Part shown: in pieces, positions 23,961 through 36,399 of the stretch
How the letters are laid out: each line of letters begins with the position of its first letter
Position numbering within the stretch: the first letter of the stretch is position 1
Assembly (NCBI RefSeq): GCF_003597395.2
Contig: NC_133773.1
Location: 67,865,132 to 67,929,131, forward strand
Source: Chelonoidis abingdonii
Taxonomy: Eukaryota > Chordata > Testudines > Testudinidae
Reading direction: 5' to 3'
DNA length: 64,000 bases
Notes under the pieces: model-generated
Told to the model about the DNA's origin: nothing
Database searches by the model: none
What the model saw: the letters and a program-made list of their open reading frames with translations, nothing else
Translations under genes and position numbers: made by a program

Positions 23961-24284
23961 CAGGGTCGCTCCAGGCACCAGCTGATCAAGCATGTGCTTG
24001 GGGCGGCACCTTGGGGTGGGGCGGTGCTCGTTTTTGGGGGGGGGGTTTGGTTTGGCCAGGAGGTGCTGGAGGATTTTTTAGGGGGTTGTTTGTTTTTGTT
24101 TCGGCCGGGCGGCACTCGGAGGGTAGGGGGCTTGGGCGGCACAGTGCTTGAGGGGTCGGGGGCTTCGGCGGCGCAGTGCTTGGGGGGGGGGGTTCAGCAG
24201 CATGGTGCTCATGGGGGGACTGTTACGGTGAGGCAGAGCTCTTTTTTTTGCTTGAGGTGGCAAAAAATGTTAGAGACGGCCCAG
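23961..24284. mobile_element. nested hAT-like element, 324 bp
   Basis: Starts CAGGGTCGCTCCAGGCACCA and ends GACGGCCCAG, whose reverse complement is CTGGGCCGTC. The first eight bases of the two ends match at 6 positions. Flanks CCTCAGAG (23953-23960) and CATCAGAG (24285-24292) match at 7 of 8. Both flanks lie inside the outer hAT, so this one inserted later. The interior is G-rich, with runs of 8-9 G at about 24034 and 24181. It belongs with the copy at 7508. Confidence 0.8.
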
Positions 24285-24489
24285 CATCAGAGTGTAGCCA
24301 CAAACTCTTGCTGGTGGCTGCTCTGACAATTTTTCCTAAAATACTTAATTAGCTTTTCAAAAACAAATAAATATGCAAATATGCACATCAAAATCATTGT
24401 ACTTTATGTATTGCTCAGTAGTAAGTCTGCTGCTGTGAAAAGTGATATTTGCATGTCTTAATATTTTTCACAGACTCCCAGCTAACTAC

Positions 24490-24551
24490 TAAGTCTGCTG
24501 TGAAAAGTGATATTAACAAACATACAAGTATCACTTTTCACAGCAGACTTA
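24490..24551. repeat. perfect 23-base inverted repeat (hairpin)
   Basis: TAAGTCTGCTGTGAAAAGTG plus ATA at 24490-24512 is the exact reverse complement of 24529-24551, separated by 16 bases. A third near-copy of the arm (with an extra CTG) lies at 24422-24447. It sits inside the outer hAT element and is most simply a family feature of that transposon, perhaps a subterminal transposase-binding repeat. Confidence 0.9.
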
Positions 24552-25045
24552 CCCATCTCAGGGACAATTAAGCCCTGGACAGGGAGGTGGATGTATAGGC
24601 AGTGGGGCCTGGGGTGATGAGGAGTGGAGAAGGCAGCGGGGAGCCAGAACCTGAAGCCCAGGGGACGGAGCCCCAGGAAGGAGCTTGAAGCCCTCAGGCC
24701 ATAGCCCGAAACCCTCGGGCCATAGCCCAAATCCCTGTGCCCAAGGGATGGGGTCAGAGCCTGAAGCCCCACACTCTGGTGGCTGGAGAGTGCCACCCTG
24801 CCACTCCATGGCTGAAGCCCAAGCCCCACCACCCCAGGAAGGTGGGGAACTCACAGGCACCTGCTTCTCCAGCATTGTGCCCCAGGTGGCAGAACCAACA
24901 CCAATGTGGCACATCCAGGAGCAACAGAGAGAGGGAGGGGCGGCTGCTTTGCCCCCCCCTCAATCACTGCCCATGAGGCCTGGTGAAAGCCCCTGGTGGC
25001 CGCATGTGGTCATGGTGGTCGCATCTGAGAAACGCTGCTCTATGC

Positions 25046-28000
25046 GACAATAACTCGCTGAAGTTCAACTTTTTTTTTTTTTTTTTTGCCCCTGAATTAT
25101 CAGGCAGCCATAAGCCTGCACTCTGATTTTTCTAAGTGCATTCAAGAAGGATGACATATAAAAGGAAAAGCCAATTTTAACATGGGAAGATGAGATCAAA
25201 CCATCATCTGGATTAAGTGAAATCTGGCAATTTTCATAAGACTGTGGCCAGCCATAATCTAGCTATTTATCTTTTTGCCTGGATGGTCCTGGACAGAAAT
25301 CTCAGAGAAATTAGCAGAATCCATGGAAAGTTAACAAAGGTCCCTTCTGGTCTGGACTTTTTGTGGCAGAAGAGGTATGGGCCTTCTTCTTGAGGACATG
25401 ATATAGGCAGCATGCTATCAGCCCAGAATGGTTACTGTGTCCAGAACAGACTATCACCTGCACCAGCATAAAGTAAGAAAACATTGCTCTGGATAGGAAG
25501 GAATCAGAATTTATTTAAGGGTATCTACATCTTTCAGGGCTAACTAATCCCAAATTATGAAACTACAACCACAAACTATCCCAAATTAAGGTAGTTTGGG
25601 AATCTTTGGCAAAATGAACCAGATTACAAGAAAGTACACTTGCAGTCTTAGGATGTCCCCCTCCAAATATTGCTTTTTCCCTCTGTAAGTAAAGAAGCTC
25701 ATTCCAAGCCCATACAAATACAATTCTTTACAGCCCTTTGATGCACATACAAACCAGTCATTGCTGCTTATGGCCTAGAGTAACATATGTGTAAGCATGA
25801 GCCAATACTAGTAATTCCTATGACTATTGGCATTCAATGGACATACTGAAAGTTTGTTACTCTCAATCCCACACTAAAGCCGCTAAGCAGAAAAAGGTGC
25901 CAATATGAGAAGCAAATAAGTAGCAGCATAAAATAGACTCAAAAAGAACTCCTGCATCAAACTATCCATTGACGATTGATATTATTTATTTAGATTTATA
26001 TACATGTAAAAATGGGCCCCTATCCAAAGCTCTAGGGACCCTTGGCACAAGCGATTTTGATACAAAAACTTAAGAAAATTGAAAGGCAGCATACTCTCCT
26101 CCAACAGCCAGCAGAACTCAAACAGCTAAAAAACACAAAACGTCCTCCCCATTGTATATCAAATCCCCATCAAATCCCACCCTTTTAGCAGCAGTTTATG
26201 CAAATAGATGCACCTCATAGTGTGCCCTGAAGATCAAAACAACTAAAACCAAACAAACAAGTCTATTTCAGAATTGCTTAGTCCACACAGTATTCATGCA
26301 CAGCTTTTTTCTGTTCATGAAAATACGGCACCATACGCAAAATCTACTGATAGTGATGTTTTGCATCCATTTCTTTACAGTTTACTTTGTTTTGGCTTGT
26401 ATAGTAAAGAGAATATTCACAACTTTGTGAAAATGACTACAAAGATTGAGTGAAATATACCTCATGAACTTCTCCGGAAATGCTCCTCTCGAGTCAGTGA
26501 CAATACATCCCGTTCTCAACTCTGGTGAAGAAAAGTCACTTTTATTTTTGTTTCAAGTAGCTTTATGAGGCTTTTTAATGGCTTTTAGACAGCAATGCTA
26601 TTCTCCTTGAGATTTTGTTGCAAGTGCTTTCTGTAGATGATGAAGAAGAAAGTTAATGAATAGTGAGACACACTGCCTGCTTTCTTGTACATTACACATC
26701 AATGGTGAGTTGCTACAATTCTTCCTTTGGCTGCCTTGAATAACTACTGCCTGACCAAGATTCAGACAACTCACTATACATTGTGAATTTTGAAAGAAGA
26801 GAAACAACATCTCAAAGGAATTTAAGAGTACCATGGATCTATGCACAGAAGGAAGGGCTCAAACTGGTATTTTCCACAGAAGAAAATTGCAGAAGTTTTA
26901 TAGCTATCTAGATATTTTCTGAGTGAAAGCTCTAATGAGCTATGCTTAAGCCTGTTGGTTACAGAAATCTTTACAAGTGACAGACGGTATTGGCTGCAGA
27001 CATGCTAATAGAAAAAGATGTCGCAATGGTGCTAATGTCACCATCATCCTCAACTTTATCCATAGAACATTTTTCACTATCTGAATTCCAAACCGCATAA
27101 AAGCCTTTGAAATGATGGTGGAGTGAAGATGTTCCTACCTGAATAAATATGACTGACCACACGCTTACAATGCTTTTGCTTTCTGGGGGAACACAGATAT
27201 CACAGAAAGTAACAGTTTCACTGGTGAAGAGAATTCAGCTCATAGACCCCACTTAGACTTCTCCCTCTCCTTCTCCCTACATATTCAAGGTGTGTCCAAA
27301 GCTTTGTTTCTTGTTCTGTAACATACAGAAAAATCTGACATTTGAAAATATCTTATTCATGGCACAAAAACAAGAGGACCTATGGAAATTAACAAACAAA
27401 ATTTATGTAATTTTAACTATCACAGGAACAATATGTATTTATACTATACATCAAAAGATGAATATCTAAATCTGCCTGCATACAAGAAAGATGGAATTAA
27501 ACCAAAATAGCTGGAGGAAGGACTCACTCTACAGCTGCAAAGAGAAAGAATTCTGGCTTTTTTAATATAAATATGAAGAAAGGAAGTGACAGAAATTAAC
27601 TAATCACAGTAATTGTGGTCTTATAACACTTAATAGTTGGCCTTAGATTTCTTCTTCCCTAAAAAAGCTTTCTAGTCAATGAATAAGTTCCATGAACCAC
27701 AGCATAGCCCAATAGAGATAAGTAGGAATAGACTTCTGTAACAAGAAAGCTGTGATACAAAATAGAGAGAGGTGATCTGAAGGCCAGAATGCTTACAGGC
27801 TTTTGCACTTTTAATAGCAATTTTATAGTTTGATTCAATCAGTTCATGTTTTACAATGATCCTCTAAGCCAATTTATAAGGCCAGACTATTTAAAGAGGT
27901 GGGCCCTTTGTGTTTAGTATAAACAACTACAAATCAAGGACCTACAGTTTTGAAAGTACTCAAGTGAATCTAGAGGATGGGGGGGAGTGAACATAAAGAC

Positions 28001-29538
28001 CATTTCAATTTTTTAAAGTTTTGCTGTAAATCAGAAATCAGCATTAACAACAGAGAGAACAAATCAGATACACCTAGAAAGAAATGTGGGACCTGCTGTG
28101 CACCCCATGTAATAATTTACACTTGGGCAAATTTGCATTCAGTTTTGGTGTGTTTTACACCCACATGTAAATAATTACACAGGGTGCAAGAGAGAGGAGA
28201 AACAGGCCTGATTGTTTTAGGGCTAGATCTAATACCTTTTGATTTACCAGAAGCCTTTTCATTAACCTTAATCAGGCCCTAAGTCTTCAAAGGAAACAAC
28301 AGAGAGAGTAAGATCTACAAATATAGATCATAGTTACATGCCATAGTTTTTATGTAAGACTGCATTACATTATTCAGTCACATAAGCCTTTAATACAAGT
28401 AGAAGATAAGCACATTTATTTTGCCTAATTTGTTACATATTCATATATCATAGGATTAAACATTCAACTTTAATATCATTAGGTTCCTGCTCTATTTACT
28501 GTGGGGGAAAGGTGGGGACAGAGAGTGGGCAGGAAGCGAAAAAAAAATCCGGTGATAAAATATGATGTAAATGGATCACACAGCAGGCAGAATTAAAAAT
28601 AAATACTGAGATCCTGTAAAAAAAGGCACAGAGAAGGCAAGATAAAATTCTAAGGAAAATAATATGTACATAATGTTTTTCCACACAAGACTCTTTATTA
28701 TTCTGAAGTTAAGGTTGCAGGCTGTTTGAATGCATGTTACCACTCAAAACTATTACAGTTAAAAATGCTAGTAACCTGGCAAATGTGCATCTCAAACAAA
28801 GTTTTGCTGTGTTAATCTGAATGGAGTAAATGAACACAGAGAATCACAGGTGTTAATGACTGCCATCACAACATTAAACAGTTTTAAACAAGGTTCAGAG
28901 TTCCAAGTACAGAAACCACAGTCTGCTTTGTATCATCACAAACATTCTAGAAAATTCATGCCAAAGTTCAGAAATGTATTGCTTGGCATACACAAAAGAA
29001 AAACAATCAAAAGAAAGCAAAAAAGCATTGAATCTGAGCTTGAGAGATTATGCAAAAGCTATCAATTATCTAAATTCCTTTTTCAAACAATGGGGATTAG
29101 CTTCTTATTCTGTCAAGCAGTCCTTCTTGGTGGGGAAGAAAGGGTAGATGCTGTTCAATATGTTCATGAACGATGAGCACTTTCCTGCTTTTGGCAAAAC
29201 AGACACACAGAGGATAGAATGGTAAAGATGGGGAAAATGTCTTTTTGTTGATGATCTTAGGCCCCAGGTCAGCTAATCAGCCATGGATGGATGCTTTCGG
29301 ACAGCAGGTTGGCTGCAACAGCTGCTGTTCCAGACTCCAGCTCACTTCCCTGATCAGGGACGTCACCTGAGTGGTGGTCACATCCTCTCCTTCACTGGTC
29401 CTTCTCAGGCTGGACAAAGCTGGATGGGCCATCTCATGTAGCTCTACTGGTGCCACATGGTGTGGTTGATCTCAGGATCAGATAGAAATCCAAGAAAGAG
29501 AGGCGACAGTAGAAAGATGGTGGGGGATGAAAAAGGCC
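25046..29538. other. long stretch, no gene recognised
   Basis: A poly-T run lies at 25070-25087. A small palindrome at 28098-28188 is listed separately. The minus strand near 27162-26598 holds two open frames (63 and 82 codons) without a known family. The part 29230-29530 looks like dispersed-repeat DNA flanking the solo LTR but cannot be named. Confidence 0.4.
28098..28188. repeat. small palindromic repeat
   Basis: Left arm TGCACCCCATGTAATAATTT and the reverse complement of the right arm TGCACCCTGTGTAATTATTT are inverted repeats with two or three mismatches. It has the size and shape of a tiny MITE. No target duplication was identified. Confidence 0.5.
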
Positions 29539-30255
29539 TGTCAAGGTTCCTTTCCCACTCTGAACTTTAGGATACAGATGTGGGGACCTGCATGGACACT
29601 TCTAAGCTTAGTTACTAGCTTAGATTTGGTATTGCCACCCCACCCCACCCCCCCAAGTATCACCTTTTTCCCTGGATAGTCTTGAGGTACTTCACCAGTT
29701 CCCTGGTGAACACAGATCCAAAGCCCTTGGATCTTAAAACAAGGAGAAATTAACCATCCCCTCTCCTTTCTCCCACCAACTCCTGATGGATCCAGATCCA
29801 ACCCCCTTGGATCTAAAAACAAGGAAAAATCAATCAGGTATTAAGAAAAAGAAAAAGAAAGGTAAAAGAAAACACTCTGGGAGAGATTAGCATACCAGCT
29901 ACTCTACAGACAAGAGATTCAAAACACAGAGAATGTTCCCCTGGGCACAAATTTAGTTACACACAAAAAAAATACCCAAATACCAAATTTTGATAATTCC
30001 CTAATGGTACCAAGACAAGTTACAAAGAAAATAAACATAAACCTATTTATTCCTTTCTAAAACTTGCTACTCTGATAAGAGGCTGGTTCCTTGATCTTTT
30101 TCACTTCAGCTGAAACTGAAACTCACAACAAACATCCTTTTGAAACATCTTGTTCCCCCATTGGTTCCTCCGGTCAGGTGTTAGCTAGGCTAGGTGAACT
30201 TTTTAACCCTTTACAGGTAAAAGAGGCATTAACCCTTAACCATCTGTTTATGACA
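29539..30255 (-). mobile_element. solo LTR of a retrovirus-like element, 717 bp
   Basis: The ends are TGTCAAGGTTCC and TTTATGACA, giving the inverted pair TGTCA/TGACA. In the minus orientation it starts TGTCATAAACAGATGG, followed by GGGTTAATGCC, then GGGTTAAAAAGTTCACC with a TATA-like core near 30205. It ends GGAACCTTGACA. No internal retroviral sequence adjoins either side, so it is a solo LTR left by LTR-LTR recombination. Flanking 5-mers (AGGCC and GAGCC) match only at 3 positions, so the duplication is decayed or absent. A small open frame inside is not a gene. Confidence 0.75.
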
Positions 30256-30379
30256 GAGCCACATGAGGGAGGGGGAAGACAGAGCTAGATCTCATAGGTA
30301 TCAAGTTGGGGTCCTCAATGATGCAATGGTGATGGTCAGGCATCCCCAGTGGTGTGTCAAGGTGTGGGTGTATTCCCCT

Positions 30380-30503
30380 TCCTATGGAGGAATAAAATAT
30401 ACTCCTCTAAGCATTTTTATACTGATATAACTGCCCCCACACTGGATTGAATAATGCCACCTTAACCATACCAGCATATTTAAAGGTATGCTTAGACAAG
30501 GCC
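30380..30503. repeat. PIF/Harbinger-like MITE fragment
   Basis: Ends TATGCTTAGACAAGGCC followed by TAA (30504-30506), the same terminal style (AAGGCC before a TTA/TAA trinucleotide) as the element at 55984. The left end is not identifiable, so this is probably a truncated copy. Confidence 0.4.
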
Positions 30504-30506
30504 TAA

Positions 30507-31522
30507 GTCTCCTGCCAATCACTGTCCTCACCCTAGGGAAGGAGATAGTCCCACTTCTGAAAATCTCTAAGTGCTCAGGATCAGAGCTTCTTCTGCAGAG
30601 CTTAGAGAATACTTACAGTCATCATGATTAATATTTTTTTACAGTTTGAAAGATTCTACTAGATTGAGAATGATTCCCTATATTTAAAATGGAGAGCACT
30701 ACCATACAGGAAGTGTATGAAGGTGTCCCCTCTTCTTGACTTCCTAAAGTTGAAAGAACATCTTGAGGTCCCCAGAAAGGGAAAGCATGAGGAAATGTGG
30801 CTGTTAGCAGGCTTGGGAAATCTGCAGAATTTAGAGATGTGCATGGTGGGGTTGGGGAGGACAGGAGACTGCCCTTACCTCTTGCTCTCAGCTGACACAG
30901 AGGGAACCATGAGTTATGAATCCCTTCCTTGCTTCCCCTGTGGCCTTCTGCTGATGTCTGGGTCCCACCCAAGGTTTCTTTGGGGATTCTCCCCGATCCC
31001 ATCACGTGTTAGGAACTTAAGCTACCTAACAGCCTCTAGTCTCTGCCTCTTCTTGGCCTTCGAAAGCTCATGGCCTCCACATCTCATGAGCATTATGGTT
31101 GCCAGCCCCCACGGCCCTTAGCTGGCTCAGACTTGCCTCTGATGAACACTAACATGATGATGACTAGCCAGGCTACTAAGAGTTTGTGGGATAGAAGTGA
31201 GGAGGTGTTCCCTGGTGAACCTCCTAAGGCTCATAAAGGAGGCCAGATGAGCCTCACAAGTCTTGCTGTAAATTCTTCCTCCACATCCTACTATTGAGAG
31301 TCTGCAGGATCTGGCTTCTTTCCAAAGGTTTTATGAGCCCCCACGTAGTGAGATTGTGTTAGAACAAGGAAATCCTATGGGCCTGATTCATCAGTGCCCT
31401 GCACAAGCACTTACACAGATGCAAATTGAGCATGACACCACCAATCAGAATTGGAGTTAAGGTCCAAGATACACCAGTTAGGTACCTGCACTTGTATAAA
31501 GTTTGTACATATGGAGATACAC
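30507..31522. other. no gene recognised
   Basis: Overlapping open frames of 125 and 134 codons on opposite strands at 30.63-31.12 kb have no domain motif and no splice context that I can support. About 31380-31480 (GGGCCTGATTCATCAGTGCC) resembles a common short reptile repeat. Confidence 0.4.
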
Positions 31523-33068
31523 GGTGTGTCTACACTGCAATAAAACACCTATGGCTGGCCTGTGTCAGTTGATGTGGGCTTAGGAGGCTTGGACTTCTGG
31601 GCTATAAAATTGCGGTGTAGGCATTCAGCCTCAACCTGGATCCCAAATGTCTGCACTGTAATTTTATAGTCACATTGTTACCCCAAGAAGAGACCCAGAG
31701 ATGCTGGATCAGCCCTCCTATTGCTTTCTTCCTGATTACTAAGATGTTGACCTATTAACCTGTTCCTGCAAGGTGAAAGGAGGTGGCCTGCCCTAGTAGA
31801 ATTCCCTGTGCCTTTCTGTTCTGAGTTTCCTAACTAGATCTTTTCATCCCTGGTAGGACATGGATACAATCGTCTCCTCAAAGGATTTACACTCAGGCAG
31901 TACTTTCCCAAAACAATTTTTTTTCTTTATTTAGTGTAACCAAAATTTTCCTAATACAATTACTCTAAACTGAAATTAAAGCATAACAATAAATCCCTTA
32001 GCACAGGTATGCAAGTTAAGAGTACCCTAAATTGTAAAGTTATACACTTGTAATGACTTAAGTGATTTTCTGCACAAGGTGATCAGACACATGCAGGACA
32101 CAGACAGCAGTCCTAATAAGCCCTAACATTTATATATAGTAACAAAAATACACACCACAGACACTCATCTTTATTATCCCAAGCATCCACTTTCATTAAC
32201 CCTATTTCTAGTCTATTTACTATAGTGGGCGTGCTTACTCTCTGTAGGCTTCTTTCCCTCTGTTTTGTCAGGGTCCTTCTGCACTGTGGCAACAGTACTG
32301 CTGATGTTGCTGCTGCTTCTGATTTCTCTGCTCTTTTAGGTGTCTTCTGATGCACTCCAGTTCTCCCTTCTTCTTCTGCTCCTATCTTGACTGACTTTTT
32401 CCTGCTTGCTCTCTGCCTTCTATACAGTTTTTAGTCTGTTCTGATTGGCTTATTCTAAATCCTCGTATTAGCATACCTATCCTCCAGTCACGTTCAGACC
32501 CTTTCTGATTGGTTCATACTTATAGACCAATCACTACAGCTAAATCTAACTGTCATTCAAAGCTATTACACAACAAGTTTTTTGTATTATGGGATGGTGA
32601 CCCTCCCATAATTTTGGACTGAGCATGCTTGACTGACCTCTCCCTTCAGTTTTGGAGTGATCTTTACCTGACCTCACTCCACACTCTGCCTACTAACACA
32701 TTGAGCATAGTTCAACTACTTCAAACAGACATCTCACTATCCTTGTCACTGTGTCAACATTGTATGCACACTTCAATTACCAAAGTTTGAGACTATAAAC
32801 CATCACCTTATTTCTTTAGTCTATACTTAATTGTTAACTTATGCACCTTAATGTTATGGTTTCCTGCTGGCACCCCATTTCTTACCAATTCAGTTAATTT
32901 AATTCTGTTTTTTCCCTTATTTTCAGTTACTGGTGACAAAGCAATGTTCTCATTCGTATACTTAAGAAACAAAACAGAGCAGCTCAAAAGCCTTCGAATC
33001 ACTACAGCCTAAGCCCATGTTAGCTGACATGGGCCAGCCATGGGTGTTTATTGCAGTGTAGACATGCC
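31523..33068. mobile_element. long-palindrome DNA element split by an insertion
   Basis: Left arm GTGTCTACACTGCAATAAAA and the reverse complement of the right end ATGTCTACACTGCAATAAAC are near-identical. They pair on through ATGGCTGGCC and TGTCAG for over 60 bases. The left part (31523-31667) already passes the palindrome centre, reading TATAAAATTGC then ACTGTAATTTTATA. The right part resumes at about 33008. The roughly 1.3 kb between is foreign. No transposase is present. Superfamily is not settled because the flanking duplication is not visible. Confidence 0.6.
31676..33007 (-). mobile_element. probable solo LTR inserted in the palindromic element
   Basis: Lies exactly where the palindrome is interrupted. 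In the minus orientation it starts TGTAGTGATTCG and ends GGGGTAACA, i.e. TG...CA. CCAAT boxes lie at about 32430-32545 (ATTGG on the plus strand, twice) and a TATA-like TATAGAAG near 32420. About 250 bases on, AATAAAG at about 32171 is followed by a GT-rich stretch. That spacing is that of U3-R-U5. No flanking duplication was found and edges are approximate, so the LTR reading is an inference. Confidence 0.45.
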
Positions 33069-36000
33069 CTCAGTGACCTGGGTAGCATCACTCTATTCAA
33101 GCTGCAAAGTGAGCATGTCTGGACCAAAACAGGATGCGATTATGCATAAGTTACATTGCTCTGATTTCCACCCAATATCTGGGTAAAAGTGTCATAAGCA
33201 GTCTGCATATAATAGCAACCATCAGTCACTTCTACATTCCTATGCAAATGTAAGGCACAGAGCAGGTTTCAACATGTTGGGTATTATGGCATCCTAATTT
33301 GTAACATCCATCACATGAGTATTTCTTCTCTTTTTCTTTGCAGTCTGTGAAGTAATCCAATATGCCTATTTTGATACTGTCTCACATCCTCAAAGGTAAA
33401 TTCTTTCTAGAAAAAGAGATCCAGGAGGAAAATATACTCTACCACTAATCAAAACCTTGAAGCATAGTTTTATGTGCCAACATAGTGGTTTGCAGAATTT
33501 TTCTTGTGAATAAGAGACATTTTATAGTATACACAAATATTGTACAGAACAGTGTAAAAAACTGAATGATATAGCATAGATCTGAAATTGCTCTTACTGG
33601 CTGACTAGACCATGAACAACCACGGGGCAGGTTACCAAAGACAAGCACTGAACTTCCAAGCTAGAACAACAATATGAAAATGTAATGCACCTTTCCATAA
33701 GCAGGAGACCCTGTGATTTAGATGTCAGTGAGCTCACATCCCCACACCCCAACCCATTGAAATTACTGGAAGTACTTCCATTTGGATTAAGCTTTTGATG
33801 ACTATTGCATTTCTTTCATATATGCTGTCTCTTTATGCTCCCTGTGAATTACTGCTAGACATGCAAAGAAATATACAAAGGTGGGAGGGTTGTGTTCAAC
33901 TTCCCTATGCCTTTGCCACTGTCCTTCACCCAGCTATACTCCAGACTTTGTCAGTAGATCTGAGGTGTGGAAATTCTGAAGAATCAGAGACATGCAACTG
34001 ACTTGAATATCCCTACTGGAGGTGCAGAAACACTGCTGACTTCACTTGATCAACTCAGGCTCAGAACAAATGAGTTTCATAGAGAAAAATGGTTCACAAA
34101 TTCCAATTAATTTTGTGAAAACTGAACCCCCAAACTACCATAATACCTTGGAAATTCATGAGGCTTATCTATCACTAGATGTATCATACCAAGTTACAGA
34201 CTCTGGGCTGTTCTGCCTCCCATAGGAAGCCCAGCCTGCTCCAGTTTATACCAGAGGTTATTTTGGTTGGGAATATTACTTTCACTTGAAACTTGGAATG
34301 CAGAATGGAAATAATATTTAGGATAAAAAGAGGTCAGCAGGTATACATCTGAATACTAGGTAGGCCAAGCATCTGCAAGAACTTAAACTGAAATTCCACA
34401 TTGAAAAATAAGTATGAAAATTAATTTATTTTTACATTAAGGTGTGGTTTGTTCTGAAAATGACTAAGTAACTTGTATTTAAGAGGCAAACGTGAACTGA
34501 TGCTTACGCAAAGCAATTAATATTTGTTTGTGTTAAGGTAAAAAGATACAAGTACAATAAAACAGAAGAGTCAGAACCACTATGACTATGGTGATATTTA
34601 GAACTGCTTAAAGCCCCAGCTCCTTGAGACAGGTGATCTCAACTTTCCATTTAAAATAATGAAGTTTCTATCACTCATGATTGCAGAAAACAGTTTTAAA
34701 CCATGAGCCCTGATGGCTCATAAATCAGAACGTGAATAAAAAAAAGATCCTAAATTTAGTACTGTAAAATCTCATGATGTTTTTTGAATGCTTGGCAATA
34801 CTACAAGTACAACACACAATAACACTACTTCTCACATATTCAGCACCAGTCTGAAATATTCTCCTCTGGAACTCCTGCCTTCTGGTAATAGGCCTCCAAT
34901 TCTCCTCCGCCACTTTAACTCTCCATCTCTTTCCAATTTCATCTGAAAAGCTCTCTCCTCTCTCTGCTGACATCTCTTAAATAATAAACAGTAGAAGCAA
35001 AGAGAGAAAGTGAACTCTGCTTAGAATGTTTTCCAAAGTTCACAGAAAAAGTGGTTTTTTTAAAAAAAAAAAAAAATTATGGGAAACTTGTAATGACTTA
35101 CATAATCTATTACCAAAGTCTCTACATTCTTCCCTTAGTACAAAAGAAAATAACCCCAGTTCTCAATCTTTATAACCAGTAGAGTTAATAAAGTATTTTA
35201 CCATATTGGGTGAAGTTCATTCAATCCAGAAGGCCTGCAGAAAATACCAATTACATGTCCACATGGCGAATTTCCCCAGCATTAAATCTAAGTAATAGCT
35301 GCTGCCCTTGTGCCTCACTTGCAGTGTGTCAGGGGTACAGTCTATGAGACTATAAATCCTCAAGCTCATCTCCTGACCCTCCCACCCTTCCCTAAACTGG
35401 TCTTCATATTGGCCTGTGTCAGACCAGCACATAGACCTCCTCCATGGTACGTAAGCTAGAGAAGCCCTGCTGTGTAGCAGCTCTGCCATGCAATACCAAC
35501 TCAAGGTTTAAGCACTGAGCCTTGCACTGGCCCTTTGCACCTAGGGAAATTTCACCCTCTGAGCACAAATTTGAGAGTACTTTTGGAAGACAAATGAATA
35601 ATAACCCCTCCAAAGTGAGAAGTATAGAACAGAGTAGAAATGGAATCCACAGGCAATTACAAATAAAGTATGCATTTGGCAGTGGAATATTAAAACTCTT
35701 TTCAGACTTTCAGGAGATATCTTCCAGGAATCAAGTAATACAATCATCACATTTGTTTAGCCAGCTCAAGTACTACAGAAATATTATGTCAAAAGCTAAA
35801 ATGCCAATTAGTGGGTGCAAAGTCATCTATTCCTTCAGCTGGCAAAATGAAAAATTGACTTGGGATTTCTCTCCAGTTGCAGCAATGCCGGGCATGAAAC
35901 ATAGTTTAAAAGTGGAAATAAGCCTATTTTTGGCACAAATCATGTGGAGTCTCATGGTTTGTGAACAATTTACTAATGCAGTATCTTAGATTATGGGGTT

Positions 36001-36396
36001 TTTTTTTATTCTGAGTGCTATTTTCCAGCAAGTCAGCAATCCTGACAAACTTGTTACAGTAGCTGTTGCCTGACAAAGCAACAACAAAAAATAATAATTC
36101 TTTACTCAGCCAATTGTTAGAAATGGCACTTACAATAAAGACAAGTTTTTGCATGTTGATGGAAGAAACCAGATTTCAAAGCTGATTTCATTACTCTGTG
36201 CTCAGAATAATTACTTATTACAGAACACACACCTGGAACAGGGAGGAATGTCAGCTTTATGGGACACCTTCTCCTCTTTAATGGCATTTATAACTGTATA
36301 GGACTGACAGCACAGTTACAGCACATAACCTTTTGAAAACATTGACTATAGATTTATAATGAGACTTATTAAGGGACATAATATGGTTTTAGCCAT
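33069..36396. other. long stretch without recognised gene
   Basis: AT-rich. The largest open frame is 155 codons at 35522-35989 (plus), with no motif I recognise and an overlapping open frame on the other strand. An A run lies at 35061-35074. Confidence 0.45.
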
Positions 36397-36399
36397 TAA

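Larger units (their letters stand above)
23923..25037. mobile_element. hAT (Charlie-like) non-autonomous element carrying a nested hAT
   Basis: Left end CATGGGTTCTCA and reverse complement of right end CAGCGTTTCTCA match at 9 of 12 positions. Flanks CTCTAGGC (23915-23922) and CTCTATGC (25038-25045) match at 7 of 8, the expected hAT duplication. The body holds a perfect 23-base inverted repeat (24490-24512 and 24529-24551) around a 16-base loop, plus a related single copy at 24422. A GC-rich, GCCC-repeated right half follows. The open frames within (up to 170 codons) are chance frames in this GC-rich repeat. It is split by the element at 23961-24284. Confidence 0.85.

Noticed and set aside
24000..24200. 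Possible CpG island and promoter
   Set aside because: The GC-rich stretch is the body of a nested transposon and has no gene next to it.
23814..24326. 170-codon open frame
   Set aside because: Glycine-rich translation of G-runs across the two nested hAT elements and their target duplications.
30628..31121. Overlapping 125- and 134-codon open frames on opposite strands
   Set aside because: No family motif; overlap on both strands suggests a stop-poor composition rather than a gene.
35522..35989. 155-codon open frame
   Set aside because: No recognised domain, overlapping open frame on the other strand, no splice or promoter context; probably chance.
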